A DNA stretch of 64,000 nt from VAYN01 sp964540905. GTDB lineage: Bacteria > Actinomycetota > Thermoleophilia > Solirubrobacterales > 70-9. Below the pieces are notes generated by a model that saw only the letters and a program-made list of their open reading frames with translations, searched no databases and was not told the DNA's origin. The position numbers were made by a program, and so were the translations under genes. Positions 47,275 through 55,948 of this stretch are shown here, piece by piece. Each line of letters opens with the position of its first letter. The first letter of the stretch is position 1. Location of the stretch: assembly GCA_964540905.1 (NCBI GenBank), contig CAZIOS010000003.1:81316-145315 (forward strand), written 5' to 3'.

Positions 47275-48222
47275 ATGAAGGCGATCCAAATCGAGGAGTT
47301 CGGCGGGCCGGAGGTGCTGCGCGTCGTCGACCTGCCCGATCCCGAGCCGGGTGAGGGCGAGGTCGTCGTCGAAGTCGCCCGCAGCGGCATCAACTTCGCC
47401 GATACCCACGCCACCCGCAACGACTACCTGGCCGAGCAGCAGCTGCCGCTGATCCCCGGCGCCGAGGTCAGCGGTCGCACGCCCGACGGGCGCCGCGTCG
47501 CCGCCCTCGTCGGCAGCGGCGGCTACGCCGAGAAGGTCGTCGTCCCCGAGGCGCTGCTGATCCCGATCCCCGACCAGGTCGACGACGACCAGGCGGCGGC
47601 GATGCTGCTGCAGGGGCTGACCGCGATGGCGCTGGTCCAGCGCTGCGCCCGGATCGAGGCCGGCGAGACGATCGTCGTCGAGGCCGCCGCCGGCGGCACC
47701 GGCACCCTGGCGGTGCAGATCGCCAAGCGGGCCGGGGCGAAGGTGATCGGGCTCGCCTCCAGCGCCGAGAAGCGGGAGCTGGTCGCCGGGCTCGGGGCGG
47801 ACGTCTGCGTCGACTCCCGCGCCGAGGACCTCGGTGCCGCGATCCGCGAGGCCAACGGCGGCGAGCGCGTCGACGCGGTCCTGCACATGAGCGGCGGCGA
47901 CGCCTTCGACGCCGAGCTCGAGGTGCTGGCGCCGCTGGGGCGGATGGTCGTCTTCGGGATCGCCTCGCGCGAGCAGCGCGAGGTTTCCACCGCCGCCCTG
48001 CTGCGCGGCTCCAAGGCCGTGATCGGCTTCTGGCTGCTGCACCTGCTGGCCCGCCGCGACCTCGCCGTGCCGATGATCGGCGAGCTGCTCGGCGCCGTCG
48101 CCGGCGGCGAGCTCGAGGTCACCGTCGGCGACGTCTACCCGCTCTCCGAGGCGGCGCGCGCCCACGAGGACCTGATCGCCCGCCGCAGCGCCGGCAAGCT
48201 CCTCCTGGACCCCTCGAAGTGA
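47275..48222 (+). CDS. Zinc-independent quinone oxidoreductase / MDR-family dehydrogenase
   Basis: 315 residues from ATG 47275: MKAIQIEEFGGPEVLRVVDL, SGINFADTHATRNDY, LIPGAEVSGRTPDG, then the NADPH fold VVEAAAGGTGTLAVQIAKRA and a C-terminal KLLLDPSK. No zinc ligands are seen, so it is of the quinone reductase (QOR) type using NADPH. It overlaps the RNA helicase start by four bases (GTGA), so they are translationally coupled, an odd functional pair. Confidence 0.88.
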   Translation: MKAIQIEEFGGPEVLRVVDLPDPEPGEGEVVVEVARSGINFADTHATRNDYLAEQQLPLIPGAEVSGRTPDGRRVAALVGSGGYAEKVVVPEALLIPIPDQVDDDQAAAMLLQGLTAMALVQRCARIEAGETIVVEAAAGGTGTLAVQIAKRAGAKVIGLASSAEKRELVAGLGADVCVDSRAEDLGAAIREANGGERVDAVLHMSGGDAFDAELEVLAPLGRMVVFGIASREQREVSTAALLRGSKAVIGFWLLHLLARRDLAVPMIGELLGAVAGGELEVTVGDVYPLSEAARAHEDLIARRSAGKLLLDPSK

Positions 48223-49694
48223 GCACCCCCTTCCACGACCTCGGGCTCTCGGCGCCGATCCAGCAGGCGCTCGACGAGCTCGGCTACGAGGACCCGACGC
48301 CGATCCAGGAGCAGGCGATCCCGGAGCTGCTTGGCGGCCACGACGTGATCGGCCAGGCCCAGACCGGGACCGGCAAGACCGCTGCCTTCGGGCTGCCGCT
48401 GCTGCAGTACCTCGATCCCGACAACGACGAGGTGCAGGCGGTCGTCCTCACCCCGACCCGCGAGCTCTGCATCCAGGTCACCCAGGCGCTGCGCTCCTAC
48501 GCCGAGCACCTCGACATCGAGATCGTCGCCGTCTTCGGCGGCGCCCCGATCCGCTCGCAGCAGTCGCAGCTGCGCTCCGGCGCCCACGTCGTCGTCGCCA
48601 CCGTCGGCCGCATGAAGGACCTGATGTCGCGGCGCTCGCTGGTCCTCACTGCGGCCCGCTACGTCGTCCTCGACGAGGCCGACGAGATGCTCGACCTCGG
48701 CTTCATCGAGGACGTCGAGAAAATCCTCCGGATGTGCCCGAGCGGGCGCCAGACGGCGCTCTTCTCGGCGACGATGCCGCCGCCGATCCAGAAGCTCGCC
48801 GAGGGCCACATGTACGACCCGACGACGATCCGGATCACCCCGAAGACGCTGACCGTCGACGCGATCCAGCAGGCCTACATCGAGGTCCCCGCCAAAGACA
48901 AGGCGGCGCGCCTGGTCGAGCTGCTGAAGACCGAAGAGCCGGAGCAGGCGATCATCTTCACCCGCACCAAGATCGGCGCCTCGAAGCTGGAGAAGACGCT
49001 GAAGGACAAAGGCCTCGACGTCAAGGCGCTGCACGGCGACCTCAGCCAGGGGGTCCGCGACGGGGTGATGATCGCCTTCAAGGACCATCGCGTGCGGCTG
49101 CTGGTGGCGACCGACATCGCCGCCCGCGGGCTCGACATCGAGCACGTCACCCACGTCATCAACTACGACGTCCCCAACTCCTCCGAGGTCTACGTCCACC
49201 GCATCGGCCGCACCGGCCGGGTCGGCCGCACCGGCCGCGCGATCACCTTCGTCACCCCCGCCCAGCGCGAGGAGATCGACCGCATCGAGCGCGACGTCAA
49301 GACCTCGATCGGCGAGTGGGAGACCCCCGAGGAGCGGCTTGAGCACGCGCCGCGCCCGCGCCGCCGCGAGCGGACGAAGAAAGAGGAGCCCGCCAAGGAG
49401 GAGGCCGCCGGGGACAGGCCCACCGGGGAGGAGAAGGAGCAGAAGGACGAGAAGAGCGACAGCGTCAAGCTCTTCGTCAACCGCGGCGAGCGCAGCGGGA
49501 TCGAGGAGGAGGACCTGCGCTGGGCCCTGCGCGAGGGCGCGGTCCTGCCGGAGGAGGCGATCCACGACGTCCGCGTCCTGCACCGCTTCTCCTTCGTCGA
49601 GGTCGACCCCGACCAGGCCGAGCGCGCGGTCGAGTTCCTCGACGGGACCAAGCTCAAGGGCAAAGAGATCCGGCTAGAGATAGCCAAGAGCTGA
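48219..49694 (+). CDS. DEAD-box RNA helicase with DbpA-type RNA-binding tail
   Basis: GTG 48219, 491 residues. Motifs: Q-motif TPIQEQAIPELL, Walker A AQTGTGKT, PTRELCIQV, DEAD in VLDEADEMLDLG, SAT in LFSATMPPPIQ, and HRIGRTGRVGRTGRA. After a charged linker (KKEEPAKEEAAGDRP) the last 80 residues (SVKLFVNRGERSGIEEEDLR) are a DbpA-like RNA-recognition fold. It remodels ribosomal or messenger RNA, often at low temperature. It overlaps the quinone reductase gene. Confidence 0.93.
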   Translation: MSTPFHDLGLSAPIQQALDELGYEDPTPIQEQAIPELLGGHDVIGQAQTGTGKTAAFGLPLLQYLDPDNDEVQAVVLTPTRELCIQVTQALRSYAEHLDIEIVAVFGGAPIRSQQSQLRSGAHVVVATVGRMKDLMSRRSLVLTAARYVVLDEADEMLDLGFIEDVEKILRMCPSGRQTALFSATMPPPIQKLAEGHMYDPTTIRITPKTLTVDAIQQAYIEVPAKDKAARLVELLKTEEPEQAIIFTRTKIGASKLEKTLKDKGLDVKALHGDLSQGVRDGVMIAFKDHRVRLLVATDIAARGLDIEHVTHVINYDVPNSSEVYVHRIGRTGRVGRTGRAITFVTPAQREEIDRIERDVKTSIGEWETPEERLEHAPRPRRRERTKKEEPAKEEAAGDRPTGEEKEQKDEKSDSVKLFVNRGERSGIEEEDLRWALREGAVLPEEAIHDVRVLHRFSFVEVDPDQAERAVEFLDGTKLKGKEIRLEIAKS

Positions 49695-49774
49695 GCGTTG
49701 CTGAGACGCCTGCCGCTTGTCTCTCGGCCCTGTCTCTCGCTCTTGCGCCGCTCATGCGACTATCGTTTCTTCGC

Positions 49775-49846
49775 ATGGGAATGCCATCTTCTGCCCTGAT
49801 TCGCTCTACGATGGCTGACTTCTCCAGTGGCGGGCCCATCTGTTGA
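49775..49846 (+). CDS. Possible 23-residue leader peptide overlapping pyrD
   Basis: ATG 49775 opens MGMPSSALIRSTMADFSSGG and ends PIC, with TGA at 49844-49846 overlapping the TTG start of pyrD (TTGA). Codons are of the same less-GC type as pyrD. GACTAT upstream could be a -10, making the leader nearly leaderless. It could couple pyrD translation or be chance. Confidence 0.3.
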   Translation: MGMPSSALIRSTMADFSSGGPIC

Positions 49847-51009
49847 TCTACAGGCTCTTCTTCAAGCTGGTTCTGCAGCGCCTTGATTCCGAGAGCGCTC
49901 ACGCTTTAGCGATCCGCGCACTCCGAGTCCTTGCCGTCATTCCAGGTGCCCTGACGCTTTCTGACTGGCTGCTGCGTCCTCGGGCTGAGGGTCTTCGGAT
50001 ACGCGCTCTCGGCCTTGACTTCCGCAGTCCCTTGGGGGTGGCGGCGGGGGTCGACAAGGACGCGGTTGCCTTCGATTCGCTGATGTCACTGGGTTTTGGT
50101 GCCGTGGAGGTCGGAACCATCACCGCGCGAGGACAAGCCGGCAACCCAAAGCCGCGCGTTTCGCGGCTACCCCGCGATCGGGCTTTGATGAACGGGATGG
50201 GCTTTCCCAACGAGGGCGCTAAGGCTGCGGCCCGGCGCCTGTCTCGAAGGCGCGGCAAAGGAGTGGTCGGCGTCAACGTCGGCAAGAGCAAGATTGTTGA
50301 CTTGGACGACGCGGTTGCGGACTACAGAGAGTCAGTACGAGAGCTTGTACACCTGGCGGATTACATCGCCCTCAACGTCAGCTCCCCCAATACCCCTGGC
50401 CTGACGCAGATGCAAACCGTGGATCGCCTCACCGAGCTCGTTGAAGGCGTTCGCGAGGAGTTCGGGAAAGCGGCCCGCTCGGTGCCTCTCTTGATCAAGC
50501 TGGGTCCTGACCTCTCAAATCAGGAGATAGAGGGAATCGCCGAAATGGCGGTTCGCATCGAGCTCGACGGCATCATCGCGGTCAACACCACGGTGGATCT
50601 GAGCGTCGCCTCCAACAGTCAGGGCGAGATTGCAACCCGCGGGCATAAAGGCGGCATCTCAGGAGAGCCGCTGAAAGCGCGTGCACTCGAAGTCCTCGAG
50701 CTTCTGCACGCTCGGGTGCAGGGTCTCCCTCTGATCTCGGTTGGGGGAATCGAGACCGCTGAGGATGCATGGCAGCGAATCCTCTCCGGTGCCACGCTGG
50801 TCCAGGCTCACACGGGATTCGTCTACGGAGGCCCGCTCTGGCCCCATCGAATGAATCGAGGGATCGCCCGTCGTCTCCGCAGGTCCGAGTGGTCCTCTGT
50901 CGCCGAAGCGGTTGGCAAGGGCGCCCGACCTTCGTCCCCTCCCTCGGGTGTCGGGGACGCTCTGGTCGACTCTCGTCGCCGGGCGCTTCACCGCACGAGC
51001 GCGGTCTGA
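49843..51009 (+). CDS. pyrD: Dihydroorotate dehydrogenase (quinone), class 2
   Basis: TTG 49843 (MIYRLFFKLVLQRLDSESAH) gives 388 residues: membrane-binding helices, FMN site AAGVDKDAVAF, GFGAVEVGTITARGQAGNPK, active serine in NVSSPNTPGL, KLGPDLSN and GGISGEPLKARAL with VGGIETAEDAW. It oxidises dihydroorotate in pyrimidine synthesis, passing electrons to quinone. Composition stands out: TTA, ATA, CGA, TCT and GTT codons are frequent, unlike every neighbour, and the last 50 residues are a Ser/Arg-rich extension. This suggests recent acquisition. No other pyr genes are in the window. Confidence 0.92.
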   Translation: MIYRLFFKLVLQRLDSESAHALAIRALRVLAVIPGALTLSDWLLRPRAEGLRIRALGLDFRSPLGVAAGVDKDAVAFDSLMSLGFGAVEVGTITARGQAGNPKPRVSRLPRDRALMNGMGFPNEGAKAAARRLSRRRGKGVVGVNVGKSKIVDLDDAVADYRESVRELVHLADYIALNVSSPNTPGLTQMQTVDRLTELVEGVREEFGKAARSVPLLIKLGPDLSNQEIEGIAEMAVRIELDGIIAVNTTVDLSVASNSQGEIATRGHKGGISGEPLKARALEVLELLHARVQGLPLISVGGIETAEDAWQRILSGATLVQAHTGFVYGGPLWPHRMNRGIARRLRRSEWSSVAEAVGKGARPSSPPSGVGDALVDSRRRALHRTSAV

Positions 51010-51094
51010 GTGGCTCTGCGTCGTCAGGCGCGTGAAGAATTGCTGTTGCCATAGCCCCAGTAAGTCTTCACCGAATCGAACGCGCCCGCCCTGA

Positions 51095-51466
51095 CTAACC
51101 GCCGGTCAGCTCGGCGATGCTGTCGAGCAGGCGCTCGAAGTCGATCGGCTTGGTCAGGTAGCCGCTGACCTCGAGGTCGGGGGCGGCGTCGGCGTCGGTC
51201 GCGCTCTGGTGGGCGCTGACGATCAGCGCCGGCGTCTCGATGCCGGCGGCGCGCAGCTCGCGCAGGGCGTCGATGCCGGACTTGCGCGGCATCATCGCGT
51301 CGAGCAGCAGCAGGTCGGGGAGCCGCTCGGCGGCCTCGCCGCGCAGCCGCTCGGTCACCTCCTGGCCGTCGGCGGCGGTCTCGACCTCGTGCCCGGCCAG
51401 CTCCAGCCGGGTCCGCATCAGCAGCAGGATCGTCTCCGAGTCGTCGGCGACGAGGACCCTGGCCAT
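51095..51466 (-). CDS. Single-domain response regulator (CheY-like)
   Basis: 123 residues: VLVADDSETILLLMRTRLEL, phospho-acceptor Asp56 in LLLLDAMMPRKSG, switch Ser in LIVSAHQS and Lys in GYLTKPIDFERLL. No output domain. ATG 51466 shares one base with the stop of the sensor kinase before it (TGATG), so the kinase and receiver are a pair. It probably relays phosphate or acts on protein partners. Confidence 0.92.
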   Translation of the reverse strand: MARVLVADDSETILLLMRTRLELAGHEVETAADGQEVTERLRGEAAERLPDLLLLDAMMPRKSGIDALRELRAAGIETPALIVSAHQSATDADAAPDLEVSGYLTKPIDFERLLDSIAELTGG

Positions 51467-52800
51467 CAGCCCGTCCCCACCGAGGCGCGCTCGTCGGGCC
51501 CGGCGCCGGGCTGGGCGGCGGTGGCGGGGAGGCGGAAGCGAAAGTTAGAGCCCTTTCCGGGAGTCGATTCGGCCTCGATCGTGCCGCCATGCAGCTCGAC
51601 CAGCGACTTCGAGATCGCCAGGCCGAGGCCGGTGCCGCCAACGCGCTGGGTCAGCCCCGCGTCGCCGCGGGTGAAGCGCTCGAAGATGTGCTCGAGCTGG
51701 TCGGCGGGGATCCCTGGTCCGTCGTCTTTCACCGCAACCTCCACTTCAGCACCGATGGCGCGTGCCGACACCTCGATCGACGCCCCTGCGGGTGAGTAGT
51801 CATGAGCATTCGTAAGCAAATTCACCAGTATTTGGCGAATCCTGTCCGCCTCGACGTTGACCAGGGGCAGGTTCGTCGCGACCCGCTGGGTCAGGGCTTG
51901 GTCATCGCTCTCGGTCTGGCCGCGCATCGTCCGCACCGCATCCTCGATCAGCGTCCCCAGCTCGGTCGGCTGGGGGCGGATCGCGAGCCGGCCGGCGTCG
52001 CTGCGGGCGAGGTCGAGCAGGTCGTTGAGCAGCCGCACCAGGTGGCGGCAGTTGTCGAGGATGATCTCGACCGTCTCCACCTGCTTCGGCGTCAGCGAGT
52101 CGCGCTCCAGCATCAGCAGCTCGGCGAAGCCCTGGACCGAGGTCAGCGGGCTGCGCAGCTCGTGCGAGGCGGTCAGCACGAACTCGTCTTTGAGCCGGTC
52201 GAGCTGGTCGCGCTGGCTCGCCTCGCGCTCGAGCTCGTCGGCCATCTCGTTGAAGGCGGCGCCAAGCGAGGCGGTCTCCGAGAGGCCGCCGACCGCGACC
52301 CGGGCGCTGCGGTCGCCGGCGGCGAGCCGCCCGGAGGCGTCGACCAGCTCCTCCAGCGGCCGCCGCATCGAGGCGATCAGGCCGCTGAACAGCAGCAGGG
52401 CGCCGGTCAGCCCGGCGATCAGCCCGGCGGCGACGAGCAGGGCGGTGTCGCGGGTGTCGCCGGAGATCTGGCTGCGCAGTTCTTCGCGGTGGTGGGTCTG
52501 GGACTGGACCACGGAGCGGGCGGCCGCTTCTTCGCCACCGCCGCGAGCCAGGCGCACCCGCGCCGCCATCTCCACCTGGTAGGAGCGTTCGATCGCGCTC
52601 TCGTAGTCCTGGCGCTGTTGGATGAAGCGGCCGACGCCGATCACCGCCATCGCGGTCAGCACCGCGAAGCAGATCGCGAAGCCGATCCTCAGCCTGTTGG
52701 CAAGCGATGGGTTCAGACGGCGACCTCGTGAATATGCTTGCGCAGCGATGGGCGACGAGGCTACAGGCAGCGGCGCTGGCGCCGCCGCGCCGGAGGGCAT
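51466..52800 (-). CDS. Sensor histidine kinase with HAMP domain
   Basis: ATG 52800 (MPSGAAAPAPLPVASS) is the last usable start that keeps the first membrane helix (IGFAICFAVLTAMAVIGVG); it makes the gene overlap the divergent phosphotransferase gene by 53 bp. In 444 residues: extracytoplasmic helical part, second helix (TALLVAAGLIAGLTGALLLF), HAMP, HisKA with His213 (LTASHELRSPLTSVQGF) and HATPase (NLLTNAHDYSP, DDGPGIPADQL, GGTGLGLAISKSLVELHGG). It partners the CheY-like gene downstream. The start is uncertain. Confidence 0.88.
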   Translation of the reverse strand: MPSGAAAPAPLPVASSPIAAQAYSRGRRLNPSLANRLRIGFAICFAVLTAMAVIGVGRFIQQRQDYESAIERSYQVEMAARVRLARGGGEEAAARSVVQSQTHHREELRSQISGDTRDTALLVAAGLIAGLTGALLLFSGLIASMRRPLEELVDASGRLAAGDRSARVAVGGLSETASLGAAFNEMADELEREASQRDQLDRLKDEFVLTASHELRSPLTSVQGFAELLMLERDSLTPKQVETVEIILDNCRHLVRLLNDLLDLARSDAGRLAIRPQPTELGTLIEDAVRTMRGQTESDDQALTQRVATNLPLVNVEADRIRQILVNLLTNAHDYSPAGASIEVSARAIGAEVEVAVKDDGPGIPADQLEHIFERFTRGDAGLTQRVGGTGLGLAISKSLVELHGGTIEAESTPGKGSNFRFRLPATAAQPGAGPDERASVGTG

Positions 52801-53815
52801 CGACCGCGCCGGCGTCGAAGCCTGGTTCGCGGCCAACGTCGAGGGGGCCGAGCCGCCGCTCTCCTTCGAGCGGATCTCCGGCGGCCACTCGAACCTGACC
52901 TACGGCGTCGCCGACGCGGCGGGGCGGCGCTGGGCGCTGCGGCGGCCGCCGCTCGGCAAGCGCCTCGGCTCCGCCCACGACATGGGCCGCGAGCACAAGG
53001 TCGTCTCCGCGCTGGGGGCGACCGCGGTGCCGGTGGCGCCGGTGGTCGGGCTCTGCCAGGACGACGCCGTGAACGGCGCTCCCTTCTACGTGATGGAGTT
53101 CGTCGAGGGTCCGATCCTGCGCGGCCTCGCCGAGGCCGAGGCCTTCCCCGACGAGGCCGACCGGCGGGCGATCGGGCTGCGCGTCGTCGACACCCTGGTC
53201 GCGATCCACGCCGTCGACCCCGACGCCGCCGGGCTCGGCGATCTCGGCCGCAAGGAGGACTACGTCGCCCGCCAGCTGCACCGCTGGCAGGGCCAGTGGG
53301 AGAAGTCGAAGACGCGCGAGCTGGCCGCCGTCGACCGCGTCCACGAGCGGCTCGCCGCCCGCATCCCGGCACAGGGGCCGGCGACGATCGTCCACGGCGA
53401 CTACCGTCTCGACAACATGATCCTGACCCCGGCCGGCGAGGTCGCCGCGGTCGTCGACTGGGAGCTCTGCACGCTCGGCGACCCGCTCGCCGACGTCGGC
53501 CTGCTGATGGTCTACTGGCCCCAGCGCGAGGGCGAGCCGATCGCCCTCGGCCAGCCGGCCAACCTCGCCCCCGGCTTCCCCGAGCGCGACGAGCTCGCCC
53601 GCCGCTACACCGAGCGCTCCGGCCGCGACCTCGCCGAGCTCGACTTCTTCGTCGCCCTCGGCTACTGGAAGCTGGCGATCATCCTCGAGGGCGTCTACGC
53701 CCGCTACGCCGCCGGTGGCTACGGCAAGGTCGACCCCGGCCTTGAGCACTTCGCCCAGGTGGTCGTGCAGCTGGCCGAGGCGGCGGAGCGGGCGGAGAGC
53801 GAGCGCGACAGTTGA
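52748..53815 (+). CDS. Aminoglycoside-phosphotransferase-like kinase (ACAD10/11 kinase type)
   Basis: ATG 52748, 355 residues. Motifs: ISGGHSNLTYGVADAAGRRW, the Brenner motif TIVHGDYRLDNMIL and VVDWELCTLGDPLADVGLLM. In this branch, linked to acyl-CoA dehydrogenases (ACAD10/11), kinases phosphorylate 4-hydroxy-acyl-CoA in an alternative beta-oxidation. An acyl-CoA dehydrogenase lies 2 kb on at 55949. Its start overlaps the divergent sensor kinase start. Confidence 0.85.
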   Translation: MGDEATGSGAGAAAPEGIDRAGVEAWFAANVEGAEPPLSFERISGGHSNLTYGVADAAGRRWALRRPPLGKRLGSAHDMGREHKVVSALGATAVPVAPVVGLCQDDAVNGAPFYVMEFVEGPILRGLAEAEAFPDEADRRAIGLRVVDTLVAIHAVDPDAAGLGDLGRKEDYVARQLHRWQGQWEKSKTRELAAVDRVHERLAARIPAQGPATIVHGDYRLDNMILTPAGEVAAVVDWELCTLGDPLADVGLLMVYWPQREGEPIALGQPANLAPGFPERDELARRYTERSGRDLAELDFFVALGYWKLAIILEGVYARYAAGGYGKVDPGLEHFAQVVVQLAEAAERAESERDS

Positions 53816-53915
53816 CGAAGCTCCGCCAGCCTGGGATCGTCATTAAAACCCGTAACTGGGGACGGGCCCTCTGCTCGATCATCCCCTCACTTTCTTACGA
53901 CTCAAGGAGAATCTC

Positions 53916-54644
53916 TTGAAGCAGATCCGCAAGCGACTCACGTATGCCAACGTGATGTCGACCATCGCCGTCTTCTTGGTCCTCGGTGGCGCGACCGCGC
54001 TGGCCGCAGGCCTGGGCAAGAACACCGTCGGCAGCAAGCAGCTGAAAAAGAACGCGGTGACGGCGGCGAAAATCAAGAACGGCGCCATCGGCGCGACCAA
54101 GATCGGCGCCGGACAGGTCGGCAGCGGCCAGCTCGCCAACGGCTCCGTGACCGGCGAAAAGCTCGCCGCCAACTCGGTCGGTGCGGGCAACATCTCCAGC
54201 AACGCGGTCACCACGGCGAAGATCGCCGAAAAAGCGATCGAAACCAAACGGCTCGCCGACGCGTCAGTGACCAATCCCAAACTGGCCGCCAACGCGGCCA
54301 ACACGACCAACATCGTCGACAGCGCGATCACCAACGCCAAACTCGCCGCCAACTCGGTGACGACGGGCAAGATCCAGGACGGTCAAGTCACCGCGACCGA
54401 TCTCGGCACGGTCATTATCAGGTCGCACGAATCCACCGTTCCCACGGGCACTACCGCTCAGGAAAACGTCGTCTGCCAGGGCACCGAGCGGATGCTCAGC
54501 GGCGGCGGCGATTGGTCGGGAGCGCTGGCGCAGGCCGCGACGCTCAAGTCCACGTTCCCCGTCGGTAACGGCTGGGTGGTGCAGGGCACCAACAACAGCG
54601 GCGGTAACCTGAACCTCATCGCCTATGTGCTCTGCTTGCAGTAG
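53916..54644 (+). CDS. Secreted decapeptide-repeat protein
   Basis: TTG 53916 is fixed by a strong AAGGAG seven bases earlier. 242 residues: a signal/membrane segment (ANVMSTIAVFLVLGGATALA), then 13 consecutive ten-residue repeats from about residue 36 to 165 with pattern xAVTxxKIxx, for example NAVTAAKIKN, GAIGATKIGA, GSVTGEKLAA and NSVTTGKIQD. A non-repeat C-terminal domain follows (VVCQGTERMLSGGGDW, NGWVVQGTNNSGGNL). Regular repeats suggest a beta-helical stalk. Such proteins are common in Thermoleophilia but undescribed functionally. Confidence 0.8.
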   Translation: MKQIRKRLTYANVMSTIAVFLVLGGATALAAGLGKNTVGSKQLKKNAVTAAKIKNGAIGATKIGAGQVGSGQLANGSVTGEKLAANSVGAGNISSNAVTTAKIAEKAIETKRLADASVTNPKLAANAANTTNIVDSAITNAKLAANSVTTGKIQDGQVTATDLGTVIIRSHESTVPTGTTAQENVVCQGTERMLSGGGDWSGALAQAATLKSTFPVGNGWVVQGTNNSGGNLNLIAYVLCLQ

Positions 54645-54692
54645 CCGATAGGGCGACGCTGCGGGGGCTGTCTGTGGGCTCCCGCGGCGCCT

Positions 54693-54716
54693 CACCATCC
54701 GCGGCGTGTGCTTGGC
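54693..54716. repeat. Short direct repeat, left copy (matches the 3' end of the acyl-CoA dehydrogenase gene)
   Basis: CACCATCCGCGGCGTGTGCT and four more bases match 55952-55975 at 22 of 24 positions. There the sequence encodes the C-terminus KHAPRMV of the acyl-CoA dehydrogenase. The two copies flank the IPT/PASTA-like gene and its terminator. Confidence 0.55.
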
Positions 54717-54749
54717 GCCACCGCCCCGCGATCTCACCGTTTATCGCTC

Positions 54750-54776
54750 GCCCCCGCCGCCGGAGGCGGCGGGGGC
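54750..54776 (-). terminator. Intrinsic terminator-type hairpin of the IPT/PASTA-like gene
   Basis: GCCCCCGCCGCC (54750-54761) pairs perfectly with GGCGGCGGGGGC (54765-54776) around GGA. It lies 20 bp after the stop of the minus-strand gene ending at 54797; no clear U-run. Confidence 0.7.
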
Positions 54777-54796
54777 CTGAGGGCCGTGAACGGCTG

Positions 54797-55849
54797 TTAC
54801 TTGCCTAGCTTGACGTTCACCTTGCTGCTCGGCGCCAGCACCGCTCCGGCTTTCGGCTTCTGTCGCTTCACCTTCTTGCCTTTGTGGCCTTTTTTGGGCT
54901 TTTGCACTTTGCCGAGCGTGCAGCCCGCTGCGCTGAGGGCTTTGCGGCTCGCCTTGACGCTCTTGCCTTTGAGGTTCGGAACGACGCAGGCGGTGTAGGT
55001 GAACTGGCTCGCTGCACTCGTGGCCGTGGTGCCGGCGATGGTGGTGACGGAGACGTTCACCGGGCCCGGCCCGGCGGCCGCTGGCGCGATCGCGGTGATC
55101 TGGCCTGCCGAGCCAACCCCGTAGCTCTGCGCTGGCGTCGAGCCGAAGGAGACCGATTTCACATTGGCGAAATCGGTGCCCGAGATAACGACGCCGGTGC
55201 CGCCCTTGAAGCTGCCTGAGGAGGGCGAGACCGAGGAGATGGTGGGCGCCGGCTGCACTTCGGCGTTGAAGGCGAGCTCGAGGGTTCCCGGGAAGAGGGT
55301 GGCGTTGGTCGACGAGCCTTCTGCTGCGGGCGGGCTCCAATACGCATACCCGGCGCTGGTCGAAGTCGCGATGCCGATGGCCGCACCCGCTTCGAGGTCG
55401 ATGCCGACGGTCTGCCCGGCTTTGATCGGCAGGTTGGTCGGAAAGGTTTCCGTTCTTTCGGCTGCAATTGGGCTGGCCGCGGCGCTGGTGCCCGCTCCGG
55501 TGTAAGCCGCGCCGCCGCCGGGGGTCAGCACCCGCAGCTTGTAATTCTTCGCGACGGTGCCTTTGAGCAGATGCCAATTGACGATGACTCCGTTGACCGG
55601 GGAGGTCACGTTGGCCCCGGACTCTGGAAACGCGGTATTGGCGACCGTGCAAGGCGTCCCGCAGGCGCTGGTGGTGAAGGTCGCCGTCAGCGGGCTGCCC
55701 ACGATGACGTTCGCCGCCTGGGCGCTCGCGGTTCCGAGCAAGGATCCAGCGCAGAGTGCGACTAGCGCGGCGAGTCCGAATCGCTTCGCCCTGCTCATCC
55801 TCGTCAAGGCAATCTGACTGTCGCAGTCTCGTTTTTGCCTGGCTTGCAT
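54797..55849 (-). CDS. Secreted protein with IPT/TIG and PASTA-like domains
   Basis: GAGGAGGG precedes ATG 55849; a second ATG at 55798 is possible. 350 residues: signal peptide (GLAALVALCAGSLLGTASAQ), an N-terminal domain with a disulfide-type pair (TTSACGTPCTVANTAF), an IPT/TIG domain (PTISSVSPSSGSFKGGTGVV, VSFGSTPAQSYGV), then a PASTA-like unit (CVVPNLKGKSVKASRKALSA, AAGCTLGKVQKPKKGHKG) with a basic tail. PASTA units bind peptidoglycan, so wall attachment is likely. The gene and terminator are flanked by a short direct repeat. Confidence 0.82.
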   Translation of the reverse strand: MQARQKRDCDSQIALTRMSRAKRFGLAALVALCAGSLLGTASAQAANVIVGSPLTATFTTSACGTPCTVANTAFPESGANVTSPVNGVIVNWHLLKGTVAKNYKLRVLTPGGGAAYTGAGTSAAASPIAAERTETFPTNLPIKAGQTVGIDLEAGAAIGIATSTSAGYAYWSPPAAEGSSTNATLFPGTLELAFNAEVQPAPTISSVSPSSGSFKGGTGVVISGTDFANVKSVSFGSTPAQSYGVGSAGQITAIAPAAAGPGPVNVSVTTIAGTTATSAASQFTYTACVVPNLKGKSVKASRKALSAAGCTLGKVQKPKKGHKGKKVKRQKPKAGAVLAPSSKVNVKLGK

Positions 55850-55948
55850 TGGAACCCTCCTCGTCGCGGGCGTAGACACGTATCGCACGAGGCTAGTACC
55901 ACGACCCGCGTTGGTCAACCGGGCTCTCGATCGTGAGATCGGTCGCGC

